The translations under genes were made by a program, and so were the position numbers. Shown piece after piece: positions 53,190-61,322 of a stretch of 64,000 bases of DNA. This DNA is from Clostridia bacterium (GTDB lineage: Bacteria; Bacillota; Clostridia; Oscillospirales; Acutalibacteraceae). The DNA is taken from assembly GCA_017399405.1 (NCBI GenBank), contig JAFQCT010000010.1:124001-188000 (forward strand), in the 5' to 3' direction. The notes below the pieces were generated by a model, which worked only from the letters and a program-made list of their open reading frames with translations, had not been told where the DNA came from and made no database searches. How positions within the stretch are numbered: position 1 is the stretch's first letter; each line of letters starts with the position of its first letter.

Positions 53190-54464
53190 TTGGATAAAAT
53201 TATAATTAACGGTAATCGCAGATTAAATGGCGAAATTACTGTGCAAGGGGCAAAAAACAGCGTACTGCCAATACTTGTAGCAACACTACTTGTAAACGGT
53301 GTTTCAGTAATACATAATTGCCCGTTGCTTTCTGATGTTGAAGCAACAATCAAAATCTTATGTTATTTAGGTTGCACAGTTACTCGTGATGGGCATACAG
53401 TTACAGTTGATTCAACAAATGTAAACCGTAATGATGTTCCCGATAACCTGATGCGTGAAATGCGTTCATCAATTGTATTTTTAGGTGGAATACTTGGCAG
53501 AATGGGTAAAGCAGTCCTGTCAACTCCGGGTGGTTGTGAAATAGGACTTAGACCTATCGACTTACATCTTTCATCAATGGAACAGTTTGGTGCAACTGTT
53601 ACAACAGAAAACGGATTTTTAGTCTGTTCAGCAGAAGAAAAAGGCTTAATCGGAACGCGAATTACCTTGTCGTTCCCAAGCGTAGGTGCTACTGAAAATA
53701 TAATCCTTGCAGCAGTACTTGCCAAAGGTACAACAATAATTACAAATGCCGCTCGTGAGCCTGAAATCAGCGATTTGGCCGATTTCTTAAACCGTTGTGG
53801 TGCAAGAATACACGGTGCAGGTGACAGCACGGTAACAATTGAGGGTGTAGGCAAACTTTATCCTACAGAACATACTGTTATTCCCGATAGAATAGTAGCC
53901 TCAACTTATATGATTGCGTGTGCTATGACAAATGGTAAAATCTGTCTGCGAGATATAATTCCTGCTCATATCGGGCCAACAATTCAACCTTTGCGTGAAG
54001 CAGGGTGTGATGTGACGGTTAGTGGCAGATGGGTGTGTTTGAGTGCCCCGCCAAAACTAAAAAGAATACGAATGATTAGAACAATGCCTTATCCAGGATT
54101 TCCAACAGATGTTCAGGCACAGATGATGGCTTTAACTACGGTCTGTGAAGGCACAAGCGTAATTGTAGAAAATATTTTCGAAAGTCGTTTTAAGCATATT
54201 GGTGAGTTGCTTCGATTTGGTGCAAAAATCAATGTTGAGGGCAGAATGGCGGTAATTGAAGGTGTTAAACATCTTAACGGTGCAACAGTTAGGGCAACCG
54301 ATTTGCGTGGCGGTTCGGCAATGTTTCTTGCAGGGCTTAACGCTTACGGTACAACAGAAATCACAGAAATTCATCATATAGACAGAGGTTATGAACAACC
54401 TGAAAAAGTTCTTGAAGATTTAGGTGCAGATATTAAAAGGGTGAAGGACGATGAAAAAAACTAA
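53190..54464 (+). CDS. murA: UDP-N-acetylglucosamine 1-carboxyvinyltransferase
   Basis: 424 residues. VQGAKNSVLPILVATLL opens the first half, and STPGGCEIGLRPIDLHL contains the catalytic cysteine (C116) that fosfomycin modifies; MPYPGFPTDVQAQ and TDLRGGSAMFLAGL follow. It starts peptidoglycan synthesis by adding enolpyruvate to UDP-GlcNAc. The start is TTG 53190, with AAAGGG 10 nt upstream and no closer ATG. The 3' end overlaps ftsQ by 14 nt. murB is absent nearby. Confidence 0.95.
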   Translation: MDKIIINGNRRLNGEITVQGAKNSVLPILVATLLVNGVSVIHNCPLLSDVEATIKILCYLGCTVTRDGHTVTVDSTNVNRNDVPDNLMREMRSSIVFLGGILGRMGKAVLSTPGGCEIGLRPIDLHLSSMEQFGATVTTENGFLVCSAEEKGLIGTRITLSFPSVGATENIILAAVLAKGTTIITNAAREPEISDLADFLNRCGARIHGAGDSTVTIEGVGKLYPTEHTVIPDRIVASTYMIACAMTNGKICLRDIIPAHIGPTIQPLREAGCDVTVSGRWVCLSAPPKLKRIRMIRTMPYPGFPTDVQAQMMALTTVCEGTSVIVENIFESRFKHIGELLRFGAKINVEGRMAVIEGVKHLNGATVRATDLRGGSAMFLAGLNAYGTTEITEIHHIDRGYEQPEKVLEDLGADIKRVKDDEKN

Positions 54465-55386
54465 CAATCCGAATACTTCCCGTAATAGTCAACTTTCGGG
54501 TAATGAGCGAATTGTAAATCGTACAAATCAACGCAGAAAAAAGAATAAAAGAAAAAAACTGATTTTCCGTGCAGTGTTGTGCTTTATTTTCCTTTGTATA
54601 GGTATAATCTTTGCACTTACAATGTTTTTTAATATAAGCGAAATTACCGTAACGGGTGATACAGTTTATTCTTCAGAAGATATAATTGAAAAAAGTGGCG
54701 TAGTTATAGGGGATAACCTGATTTTCGTATCTAAAAAGAAAATCAATGAGCAAGTTTCAACTGAACTTCCTTATGTAGGGTCAGTAAAGGTGAAAAGACA
54801 TCTGCCAACAAAACTTGAACTTATAGTTACAAAAACAGACGCAGTTTATGCTGTTGTGATTGACGGTTACTATACTTTGCTTGATGCAAACGGTAAAGTC
54901 CTTGAAAAAGACCTTGAATATGTTGCTGAAAATATAATTTTACTTAATATCGGCGAAATCACATCATCAGAATTAGGCAGAAAAATATGCGGAACAAGTG
55001 AAGAGTATCTTGAAAAACTTATTGATATTCGTAACGCTTGTAATGAGTGTGGAATTGATGATATTACCGCTATTGACTTGTCAGAAATTTATGACATAAA
55101 ACTCACATATCAGGGCAGAATAATTCTTGAACTTGGTGAAACAACAAAGGATAATCTTTATAAAAAATTGTCATTGGGTAAAGCGGCAATTGATACACAA
55201 AATGAAGAAAATATGCTTTATCGTGGCACAATAAATCTAACGGTTGATGGCAAAGGTTATTGGTCTGAAGAAACTTCAACCACCGAGCCACAAACAGAAG
55301 TTGAGGAGTCAACAACTGATGTAGCAGGGGATGAAAGCACAACAAAACCTGAAAACACAGAGTCAACAACGAACAAAGTTGCATAA
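54451..55386 (+). CDS. ftsQ: Cell division protein FtsQ/DivIB
   Basis: 311 residues. A basic N-terminal tail (QRRKKNKRKKL), one membrane helix (about residues 40-60), then the POTRA domain (EITVTGDTVYSSEDIIEKSG) and the FtsQ beta domain (SVKVKRHLPTKLELIVTKTD). The last 50 residues are a Ser/Thr/Glu-rich disordered tail, longer than usual. It links FtsL/DivIC to the divisome. GAAGGA ribosome site lies in murA, which it overlaps by 14 nt. Confidence 0.9.
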   Translation: MKKTNNPNTSRNSQLSGNERIVNRTNQRRKKNKRKKLIFRAVLCFIFLCIGIIFALTMFFNISEITVTGDTVYSSEDIIEKSGVVIGDNLIFVSKKKINEQVSTELPYVGSVKVKRHLPTKLELIVTKTDAVYAVVIDGYYTLLDANGKVLEKDLEYVAENIILLNIGEITSSELGRKICGTSEEYLEKLIDIRNACNECGIDDITAIDLSEIYDIKLTYQGRIILELGETTKDNLYKKLSLGKAAIDTQNEENMLYRGTINLTVDGKGYWSEETSTTEPQTEVEESTTDVAGDESTTKPENTESTTNKVA

Positions 55387-55444
55387 AAAAGTAAAAAAAT
55401 AGTTGAAAAACTATAAAAAAATAAAAAAATCTATAAATTATGTA

Positions 55445-55473
55445 TTGCATTTATTTCAAGTTGGTGATAAAAT
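55445..55473 (+). promoter_or_regulatory. Separate promoter of ftsZ
   Basis: TTGCAT (55445-55450), 17-nt spacer, TAAAAT (55468-55473), in the 146-nt AT-rich gap between ftsQ and ftsZ, 60 nt before the start codon. Confidence 0.65.
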
Positions 55474-55532
55474 AAACTGTAATTATATAATCAATAGGTG
55501 TGAAATTTTCTATACATAGGAGGATGTTAAAA

Positions 55533-56609
55533 ATGGCATTCGAAATTGATAATCAGTATCAGGACATTGCAAACATTAAAGTAATCGGCGTTGGTGGCGG
55601 CGGCGGTAACGCAGTTGACCGTATGGCTAAGGCTGGTATTTCAGGTGTTGAACTTATCGCAGTTAATACAGATAAGCAGGCACTTGCTCGTTCACTCGCA
55701 AAACCAATCCCAATTGGTGAAAAAGTAACATCAGGTCGTGGTGCAGGTGCAAAACCTGAAGTTGGCCAGAAGTCAGCTGAAGAAAGTCGTGATTCAATCG
55801 TTGAAGCACTTGACGATGCACAAATGGTATTTATCACAGCTGGTATGGGCGGCGGCACAGGTACAGGTGCAGCTCCAATTATTGCTGAAATCGCTAAAGG
55901 TAAAGGTATCCTTACAGTTGGTATCGTTACAAAACCTTTCGCATTTGAAGGCTCACACAGAATGAAACAGGCTGAAGCAGGTATCGCAGAACTTGCACAG
56001 CATGTTGACTCTCTTATCGTTATTCCTAACGAAAGACTTAAATATGTTTCTGACCAGAAAATCACATTTGCAAACGCTTTCGGTATTGCTGATGATGTTC
56101 TTCGTCAGGGTGTAAACTCAGTTACAGACCTTATTACAATGCCTGCATTCATTAACCTTGACTTTGCCGATGTTACAGCAGTTATGAAAGACGCTGGCCA
56201 CGCTCATATGGGTATCGGTCGTGCAAGCGGTAAAGATAAGGCAGAACAGGCTGCAAACTCAGCTATTTCAAGCCCACTTCTTGAAACAACAATTTCAGGT
56301 GCTAAGGGCGTTATTATCAGCATTACAGCATCTCCTGACATTACTCTTGAAGATGTTGACACAGCAGCAGGTATCGTTCGTGCTCAGGCTGATGAAGATG
56401 CAAACATCATCTTCGGTGTTGCATTTGACGAAAAACTTGATGACGAAATGATTGTTACTGTAATTGCAACAGGCTTCGGTCTTGATTCAAACGGTGTAGC
56501 AAAGAAACCTTTCTACAACGGTGCTATGGAAGACATCAGCTCAAACGGTGGCAACTACGGTGCTGACGATGAAATGGACATTCTTGACCTTTTCAAAAGC
56601 AAGAGATAA
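55533..56609 (+). CDS. ftsZ: Cell division GTPase FtsZ
   Basis: 358 residues. IKVIGVGGGGGNAVDRM, the tubulin signature GGGTGTGAAPI (about residues 106-116), KPFAFEGSHR and NLDFADVTAVM are all present. The variable linker is very short, ending in the FtsA/SepF-binding tail DDEMDILDLFKSKR. GTP-dependent Z-ring protein. ATG 55533 lies 9 nt after AGGAGG; upstream in-frame codons lack a site. ftsA is absent, as in many Clostridia that use SepF. Confidence 0.97.
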   Translation: MAFEIDNQYQDIANIKVIGVGGGGGNAVDRMAKAGISGVELIAVNTDKQALARSLAKPIPIGEKVTSGRGAGAKPEVGQKSAEESRDSIVEALDDAQMVFITAGMGGGTGTGAAPIIAEIAKGKGILTVGIVTKPFAFEGSHRMKQAEAGIAELAQHVDSLIVIPNERLKYVSDQKITFANAFGIADDVLRQGVNSVTDLITMPAFINLDFADVTAVMKDAGHAHMGIGRASGKDKAEQAANSAISSPLLETTISGAKGVIISITASPDITLEDVDTAAGIVRAQADEDANIIFGVAFDEKLDDEMIVTVIATGFGLDSNGVAKKPFYNGAMEDISSNGGNYGADDEMDILDLFKSKR

Positions 56610-56624
56610 TTAAATAACAAAAAA

Positions 56625-56656
56625 TAATCCCTCGACATAAGTCGGGGGATTTTTTA
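56625..56656 (+). terminator. Terminator of ftsZ and the dcw cluster
   Basis: AATCCCTCGAC-ATAA-GTCGGGGGATT followed by TTTTT. It is A-rich upstream and could also stop the converging XRE gene. Confidence 0.88.
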
Positions 56657-56673
56657 TGCCCTTTATGATATTT

Positions 56674-56976
56674 TTATAACGACTTAATAAACTCTGTAAG
56701 CAACTGTAACTGCTTGTCGTTAAGTCCCTTTGCGTTGTTTACAAGTTCTTTCATAAGAATAGGGTACTTTTCTTCTTCATTAAAAAACTGTGACGGAGTA
56801 ATACCTAAATATTCACAAATATAAAAGAAACCTTGCATTGATGGCATTGCGTAATTATTTTCAATCTTGTTAATATAACTTTCACTTTGTCCTAAAGACA
56901 AGCTCATATCTCTCGCCGAAACACCTTTTTCTTGACGAAGCTCGGCAAGTCTTTTTGAAAAACCTTCATAATACAT
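56674..56976 (-). CDS. XRE-family helix-turn-helix regulator
   Basis: 100 residues. A Cro/C1-type HTH at about residues 5-60 (LRQEKGVSARDMSLSLGQ, then SYINKIENNYAMPSMQGFFYICEYLGI), followed by a short helical tail (LLTEFIKSL). No second domain. GGAGGTG precedes the ATG. It is transcribed away from the surface protein gene at 57274 and could regulate it (inference). Confidence 0.9.
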   Translation of the reverse strand: MYYEGFSKRLAELRQEKGVSARDMSLSLGQSESYINKIENNYAMPSMQGFFYICEYLGITPSQFFNEEEKYPILMKELVNNAKGLNDKQLQLLTEFIKSL

Positions 56977-57070
56977 TGGCTTACACCTCCAAAATAATCA
57001 TACATCTGTCTCTATCAACATTATAATTCAAACTATAAATTATTTCGGATACTAAAAAGAAACATTTTGC

Positions 57071-57099
57071 TTGACATAAATAAAATAAAGATATATAAT
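57071..57099 (+). promoter_or_regulatory. Promoter of the surface protein gene
   Basis: TTGACA (57071-57076), 17-nt spacer, TATAAT (57094-57099): perfect consensus. It leaves a leader of about 165 nt before the start codon. Confidence 0.88.
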
Positions 57100-57187
57100 C
57101 TATATAGTTGATATTACTAATATTTAGAAGATGTACTTTTTAATAAAAATCTTGCAATTTTGCAGTATTTTTCGATATTTTTGCATT

Positions 57188-57206
57188 TAGACTTGTTTTT
57201 ACAAGT
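57188..57206 (+). promoter_or_regulatory. Leader hairpin upstream of the surface protein gene
   Basis: GACTTGT-TTTT-ACAAGTC in the 5' leader, not followed by a T run, so it is not a terminator; it may affect mRNA stability or translation. The rest of the 56977-57273 gap is AT-rich with no further feature I can name. Confidence 0.5.
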
Positions 57207-57273
57207 CAATAATGTAATATATATTTTAACCAATAAAACAAATGTTTTTTGTTTTAATTATAGGAGGATTATT

Positions 57274-58308
57274 ATGAAAAAATTCACAAAAGCAATCAGC
57301 ACATTACTTGTAGTGGCACTTGTGGTTGCAATGGCAACAGTTTCAGCATTTGCAACAGATGTTGAAGCAGTGTCAATCTCAGTTGTTTCAGGACCTGACA
57401 AAACAGTTTATTATGAAGGTCTTGACAGTTATGAAAACGAAATCTGGTGTGACGCTACCGGTATGGTGCTTGAAGTAACATTCAGCGACAGTTCAACAGA
57501 ACTTATTACTGTTGACGAGTATTCTTATGTTGATATGTATGTTGTTGACTATGTTATCGGCGAAAACGAAGCAATCGTTGAATTCTACGGTACAGACGAT
57601 TACGACACATACCTTGAAACAACTTATACAGTAACAGTTGAAGAGTCACCTGTAGAGTCTGTTGAAGTTACAAAAATGCCAACAAAAACAGAATACGATA
57701 TGGACACAGATGTTCTCACAAGAGATAACTTTACTCTTGACTATCTCTATGAGTCAGACCCTGAAACAATGGACGAAATGCTTAGCGAAATGGGTATGAC
57801 ATTTGAAGATTTGAAAGCTTTTTATGAAGAAAACCCAGACCTTTATGAAATGATTCTTGATTTAACATTCTCAGATTTTGATACAATTCTTAATCTTGAT
57901 ACAGAAGGTATGGAAATTCTTGTAACTTTCAAAGATGGTACAACTGAAACAGTTACAAGTGATGAAGATTATATCACATATAATGGTGAAGAATATCCAA
58001 TTTATGTTGAACAGCTTGACGAAGTTACAGAAGGCGAAAACACATTTATAGTAAATGTTATGGGCGCAGAAACAGAGTTTGTGGTTAATGTTGTATCAGC
58101 AAACGATAACGATAATAACAACGACAATACAAATAACGATGCAAACAATGAAAACAATAATACAACAAAACCTGACACAGATAAAAACGATAACAAAAAC
58201 CCTGTAATTCCAAATACAGACGGTGGTGTGTCAGTAGTAGCATCAGCAGTGTTAGCTCTTGCATCAGGCCTCGGCATCGCCCTCATCCCATCAAAGAAAG
58301 AAAAATAA
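57274..58308 (+). CDS. Secreted, probably wall-anchored protein with Ig-like domains
   Basis: 344 residues from the ATG after AGGAGG. Signal peptide MKKFTKAISTLLVVALVV with cleavage after AFA. Two acidic Ig-like beta domains follow (VSISVVSGPDKTVYY and VESVEVTKMPTKTEYD) and a Glu/Asp-rich helix-forming region. An Asn/Asp-rich linker (about residues 275-305) leads to NPVIPNTDGG, a hydrophobic helix and KKEK, which looks like a sortase signal with an IPNTD motif in place of LPxTG. A plain membrane anchor is the alternative. Function unknown; no sortase in the window. Confidence 0.75.
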   Translation: MKKFTKAISTLLVVALVVAMATVSAFATDVEAVSISVVSGPDKTVYYEGLDSYENEIWCDATGMVLEVTFSDSSTELITVDEYSYVDMYVVDYVIGENEAIVEFYGTDDYDTYLETTYTVTVEESPVESVEVTKMPTKTEYDMDTDVLTRDNFTLDYLYESDPETMDEMLSEMGMTFEDLKAFYEENPDLYEMILDLTFSDFDTILNLDTEGMEILVTFKDGTTETVTSDEDYITYNGEEYPIYVEQLDEVTEGENTFIVNVMGAETEFVVNVVSANDNDNNNDNTNNDANNENNNTTKPDTDKNDNKNPVIPNTDGGVSVVASAVLALASGLGIALIPSKKEK

Positions 58309-58320
58309 TTTCGCGTAGTG

Positions 58321-58391
58321 GCAGGCTTCCACGCCTGCGTGTATTTCTAAATTAAATGACCATGTAGGGACAGACATCCTTGCCTGTCCCT
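58321..58391. repeat. Two GC-rich intergenic hairpins (REP-like)
   Basis: GCAGGC-TTCCAC-GCCTGC (58321-58338) and AGGGACAG-ACATCCTTGC-CTGTCCCT (58366-58391) after the surface protein gene. They may end its transcript; neither has a clear T run. Confidence 0.65.
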
Positions 58392-58454
58392 ATAATTTTA
58401 TTGCATTTCAATTATATCTGTGCTATCATAAACTTATGAAAAGGGGGATTGAAT

Positions 58455-59648
58455 ATGTTTGGTAATTTCAAAATATCCAACGAAGAATATATTTCAGCAC
58501 TAACTGAAATCAATGGTGTTGCACCTGAAAATTGGTTTGTTGCAAGAAATAAAGGTAAAGACAAAAAAGTAAATCGTGGTTATCTTGTAAATAATACAGA
58601 AGATACCATTCAACTTATCCCAATCAAAAAAGAAAATAAAGTATACATAATTGATAAAGAAAATGTAATAACACTTTCTAAAATAGAAGAAATTACAAAG
58701 ATAGTTTATGTATTAGACGATTTATACAGTTTCTTGAGAATTCACTTGAACAATGGATTTGTTTATAGATTAAGAGTATACAATGTTTTTAACAATAAAA
58801 TACGAAGAAATAATTTTGAGAAATTTAGAAAACCATATAAAAAACAATCTGTAAAAGCACAACTTTCATTAGCTGTTTTTTATGTTATATTTGTTACATT
58901 GTTTGCTGCAGAAATATTGTATGGCGTTCTTAATATACCCAACAATTCTAAATTGTATTATCATTATAATTTAGCAAAAGATTTAAGACAATCAATTGAT
59001 AGTGGACAATTTGATGAATATATGGAAGTAACATTACAGCCATATCAAAAAGGCGATTTGAAACTCGATGGAGATTTTTTAACAACAACTTGTGAAAATA
59101 TTCGTATAAATATTCCTGATAATTGTACATTGGCTGAAGATAGTTCTACTGAAAATATGGTGGTTTATACTACTGGATTTGACAAAGAAAATAAATTAAC
59201 CATAATGATTGATTACATTCCTTATGATTATTCTGACAGTGGTAGCGAAGAGTACAGAAAGTTTGTTGATATTGTCAGGGATGCAAGTATAAAAGAGTTT
59301 GGAGTTTCATTAGACCAACAATATAACCACACAAAAGCTATGTGGATGATAAATAATCTTCGAGAAAACATCAACTATTTTAATTATAAAGAAGTCGTAA
59401 TGTATAGAGCTATGATTGTAACAAAATCAATTATGTGTAGTGGTATAAATAAATTTTACGATGTGAATACACCAAGTTATTGTGGATTTATTAGTGAACG
59501 CGTGATTGGAAATGGTATTGTTATAACTTTAGATTTTTATTCTTATGATAGTCTGGACGAAGAATATCAAGTAACTATAATAATGACAAACCAAGATAAA
59601 GATGAAGCCTATAAAATCCTCAACTCTGTTGAACTCATAACAGAATAA
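58455..59648 (+). CDS. Membrane protein of unknown function
   Basis: 397 residues. The first 130 residues are cytosolic, with a beta-rich VYIIDKENVITLSKIEEITKI region that could be a PH-like domain. One strong membrane helix (about 135-160, LSLAVFYVIFVTLFAAEILYG) precedes a C-terminal domain of about 230 residues outside the membrane. No motif I recognise. AAGGGGG precedes ATG 58455. AT content is somewhat higher than the neighbouring dcw genes (by eye). Single gene ending at a terminator. Confidence 0.75.
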   Translation: MFGNFKISNEEYISALTEINGVAPENWFVARNKGKDKKVNRGYLVNNTEDTIQLIPIKKENKVYIIDKENVITLSKIEEITKIVYVLDDLYSFLRIHLNNGFVYRLRVYNVFNNKIRRNNFEKFRKPYKKQSVKAQLSLAVFYVIFVTLFAAEILYGVLNIPNNSKLYYHYNLAKDLRQSIDSGQFDEYMEVTLQPYQKGDLKLDGDFLTTTCENIRINIPDNCTLAEDSSTENMVVYTTGFDKENKLTIMIDYIPYDYSDSGSEEYRKFVDIVRDASIKEFGVSLDQQYNHTKAMWMINNLRENINYFNYKEVVMYRAMIVTKSIMCSGINKFYDVNTPSYCGFISERVIGNGIVITLDFYSYDSLDEEYQVTIIMTNQDKDEAYKILNSVELITE

Positions 59649-59653
59649 AACTA

Positions 59654-59684
59654 ACCCCCGTATACTCTGTACGGGGGCATTTTC
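59654..59684. terminator. Bidirectional terminator
   Basis: CCCCCGTA, TACTCTG loop, TACGGGGG followed by CATTTT, between converging genes. Confidence 0.8.
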
Positions 59685-59689
59685 ATATC

Positions 59690-59905
59690 TCACAACTTAA
59701 AATCTTCAGGATTATATTTTTCTAATTCAATAGGTCTTTTTGGTTGTCTTTTCAAAACATCGTAATCGAATTTTCTACAAGCAAAATCCTTTTCAACAAC
59801 TCCCTTTTTCTTGCAAAGCACAGTTTCTCCGTCAGGGGATAACTTACCATACGAACAGTATGAGCAAGATGGGGAGATTTCTTTTTTATTCAATAACTTT
59901 TTCAT
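59690..59905 (-). CDS. Small cysteine-containing protein of unknown function
   Basis: 71 residues. Four or five cysteines in CSYCSYGKLS, VLCKKKG and ACRKFDYD could form a small zinc site. The SPDGETVLCKKKGVV core is, from memory, widely conserved in Clostridia without known role. I start it at ATG 59905 (MKKLLNKKEI), where GGTGAT lies 7 nt upstream. It follows the ylbJ-like gene by 19 nt in the same direction. Confidence 0.78.
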   Translation of the reverse strand: MKKLLNKKEISPSCSYCSYGKLSPDGETVLCKKKGVVEKDFACRKFDYDVLKRQPKRPIELEKYNPEDFKL

Positions 59906-59924
59906 TTTAATCACCGTATTCATT

Positions 59925-60974
59925 CTACCACACTTTTTTCTTCCTATCAATATCCAAAATCATAATTATACACATAATTGCAAAAGTGAAAAATGCAGGC
60001 AATGATACCGAAAATGTTGCAACCGTCATATTCTGTGCAGATGCAAAAACATCAATTTCAATAGGAAAAACAAGTAATAATAAATAAGATATAAAAGCTG
60101 CAATCGCACCATTAAGTACTCTGCATACAAAAAAATGTGAATATTTAACCCCACATTCTTTTAATTCAGAAAGCACCTGACAATGTACACAAATCCCACC
60201 AAACCCAATTATAGCAGTAATAACGGGAATAGGCATTTTACCCGCTAATATTACGCAACCGTTAGTCACTTCAAGAAAAGATGAAACCGCAGTATAAACG
60301 CTCTCATTTTCTATACAGATTTTAAGACAATTTGTGATTGCACTAAAAATCACCACCCACGCACAAATCCCAAGTACTGTTTGTAATGCGTCAGATACTG
60401 CTGAAGACAACGATACAAGTGTATTGGGGCTTCGTGTAAGCTCTTTTAACTCGTCTTTGTCACCTAAAAACCTTGTAAATATACCAATAATAAGTGAAGA
60501 TAAGCAAAGAGAAACAAACATAATTACCCCTGCTTTTGCACTACCAAGCATATTAACGCCAACTGCAGTAATTATAAATGCCGGTCCACCATTCATACAA
60601 AAAATACATAATCGTTGTGCTTGCTTTTGGGTAATAGAGTTTTCTCTTAAAAGATTACCTATCATTTTAATCCCAACAGGAAATCCACCAATCATCGACA
60701 TAATAATTACAGGCACAGCACATGCAGGTTGACGAAATAAAAACTTTGAAACAGGAGTTAAAAACTTATATGCAAACTGAAAAAGATTTGATTTGATTAT
60801 GTATGTTGAAAGCACCATAAAAGGGAAAAGCGATGGTAAAATTATATAAAAGCATACTTTAAGACCTTCTGTAACGCCACTTGTTACAGTATCGGGAAAC
60901 TTAAACATAAAAACAAGGCACAATAGCACCGCACTAATCTGAAAAACACTTTTTTTGAATTTAATCACAACCAT
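59925..60974 (-). CDS. YlbJ-like sporulation integral membrane protein
   Basis: 349 residues, about eight membrane helices. ILPSLFPFMVLSTYIIKSN, MSMIGGFPVGIKMIGNLL, CIFCMNGGPAFIITAVG and GFGGICVHCQVLSEL match YlbJ/nucleoside-recognition type proteins, needed for spore cortex formation in Bacillus. The substrate is unknown. GGTGAG precedes the ATG. It diverges from yqfC-yqfD, also sporulation genes. Confidence 0.82.
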   Translation of the reverse strand: MVVIKFKKSVFQISAVLLCLVFMFKFPDTVTSGVTEGLKVCFYIILPSLFPFMVLSTYIIKSNLFQFAYKFLTPVSKFLFRQPACAVPVIIMSMIGGFPVGIKMIGNLLRENSITQKQAQRLCIFCMNGGPAFIITAVGVNMLGSAKAGVIMFVSLCLSSLIIGIFTRFLGDKDELKELTRSPNTLVSLSSAVSDALQTVLGICAWVVIFSAITNCLKICIENESVYTAVSSFLEVTNGCVILAGKMPIPVITAIIGFGGICVHCQVLSELKECGVKYSHFFVCRVLNGAIAAFISYLLLLVFPIEIDVFASAQNMTVATFSVSLPAFFTFAIMCIIMILDIDRKKKVW

Positions 60975-61055
60975 AATCTCACCAATAAATTATATTGTTT
61001 TTAAGACTTAATAATGAATTAAATTCATATAAATAACTGTAAGTGAGGTGTTTTT

Positions 61056-61313
61056 GTGGCACGAAAGAAAAAAGAACGAAAATTGCAACTTCCTGATGTA
61101 ATATTGAACGAAGCAAAAATAGAAATGATTTCTAATCGTGAAATTATTGTTGATGGTTGCAAAGGTGTTGTTGAATATGGCGAAAATCTTATAAAACTCA
61201 ATATAGGTGAACTTGTTTTGTGTCTTGTTGGGGATAATATGATTATAGAGTCCTTTGATACTGGTGTGGCAATTATTCGTGGTAAATTTGCAGAAATAAG
61301 TTTTGTTTCATAA
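61056..61313 (+). CDS. yqfC: Sporulation protein YqfC
   Basis: 85 residues. LPDVILNEAKIEMISNREIIVDGCKGVVEY is the family core. YqfC is a small sigma-E-controlled spore protein of unknown action. GTG start at 61056 with GAGGTG upstream. yqfD follows 9 nt later, the order conserved in spore-formers. Confidence 0.9.
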   Translation: MARKKKERKLQLPDVILNEAKIEMISNREIIVDGCKGVVEYGENLIKLNIGELVLCLVGDNMIIESFDTGVAIIRGKFAEISFVS

Positions 61314-61322
61314 GAGGTATAT

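Noticed and set aside
57100-57273. Riboswitch in the leader of the surface protein gene
   Set aside because: Only one simple hairpin in AT-rich sequence; no conserved aptamer recognised.
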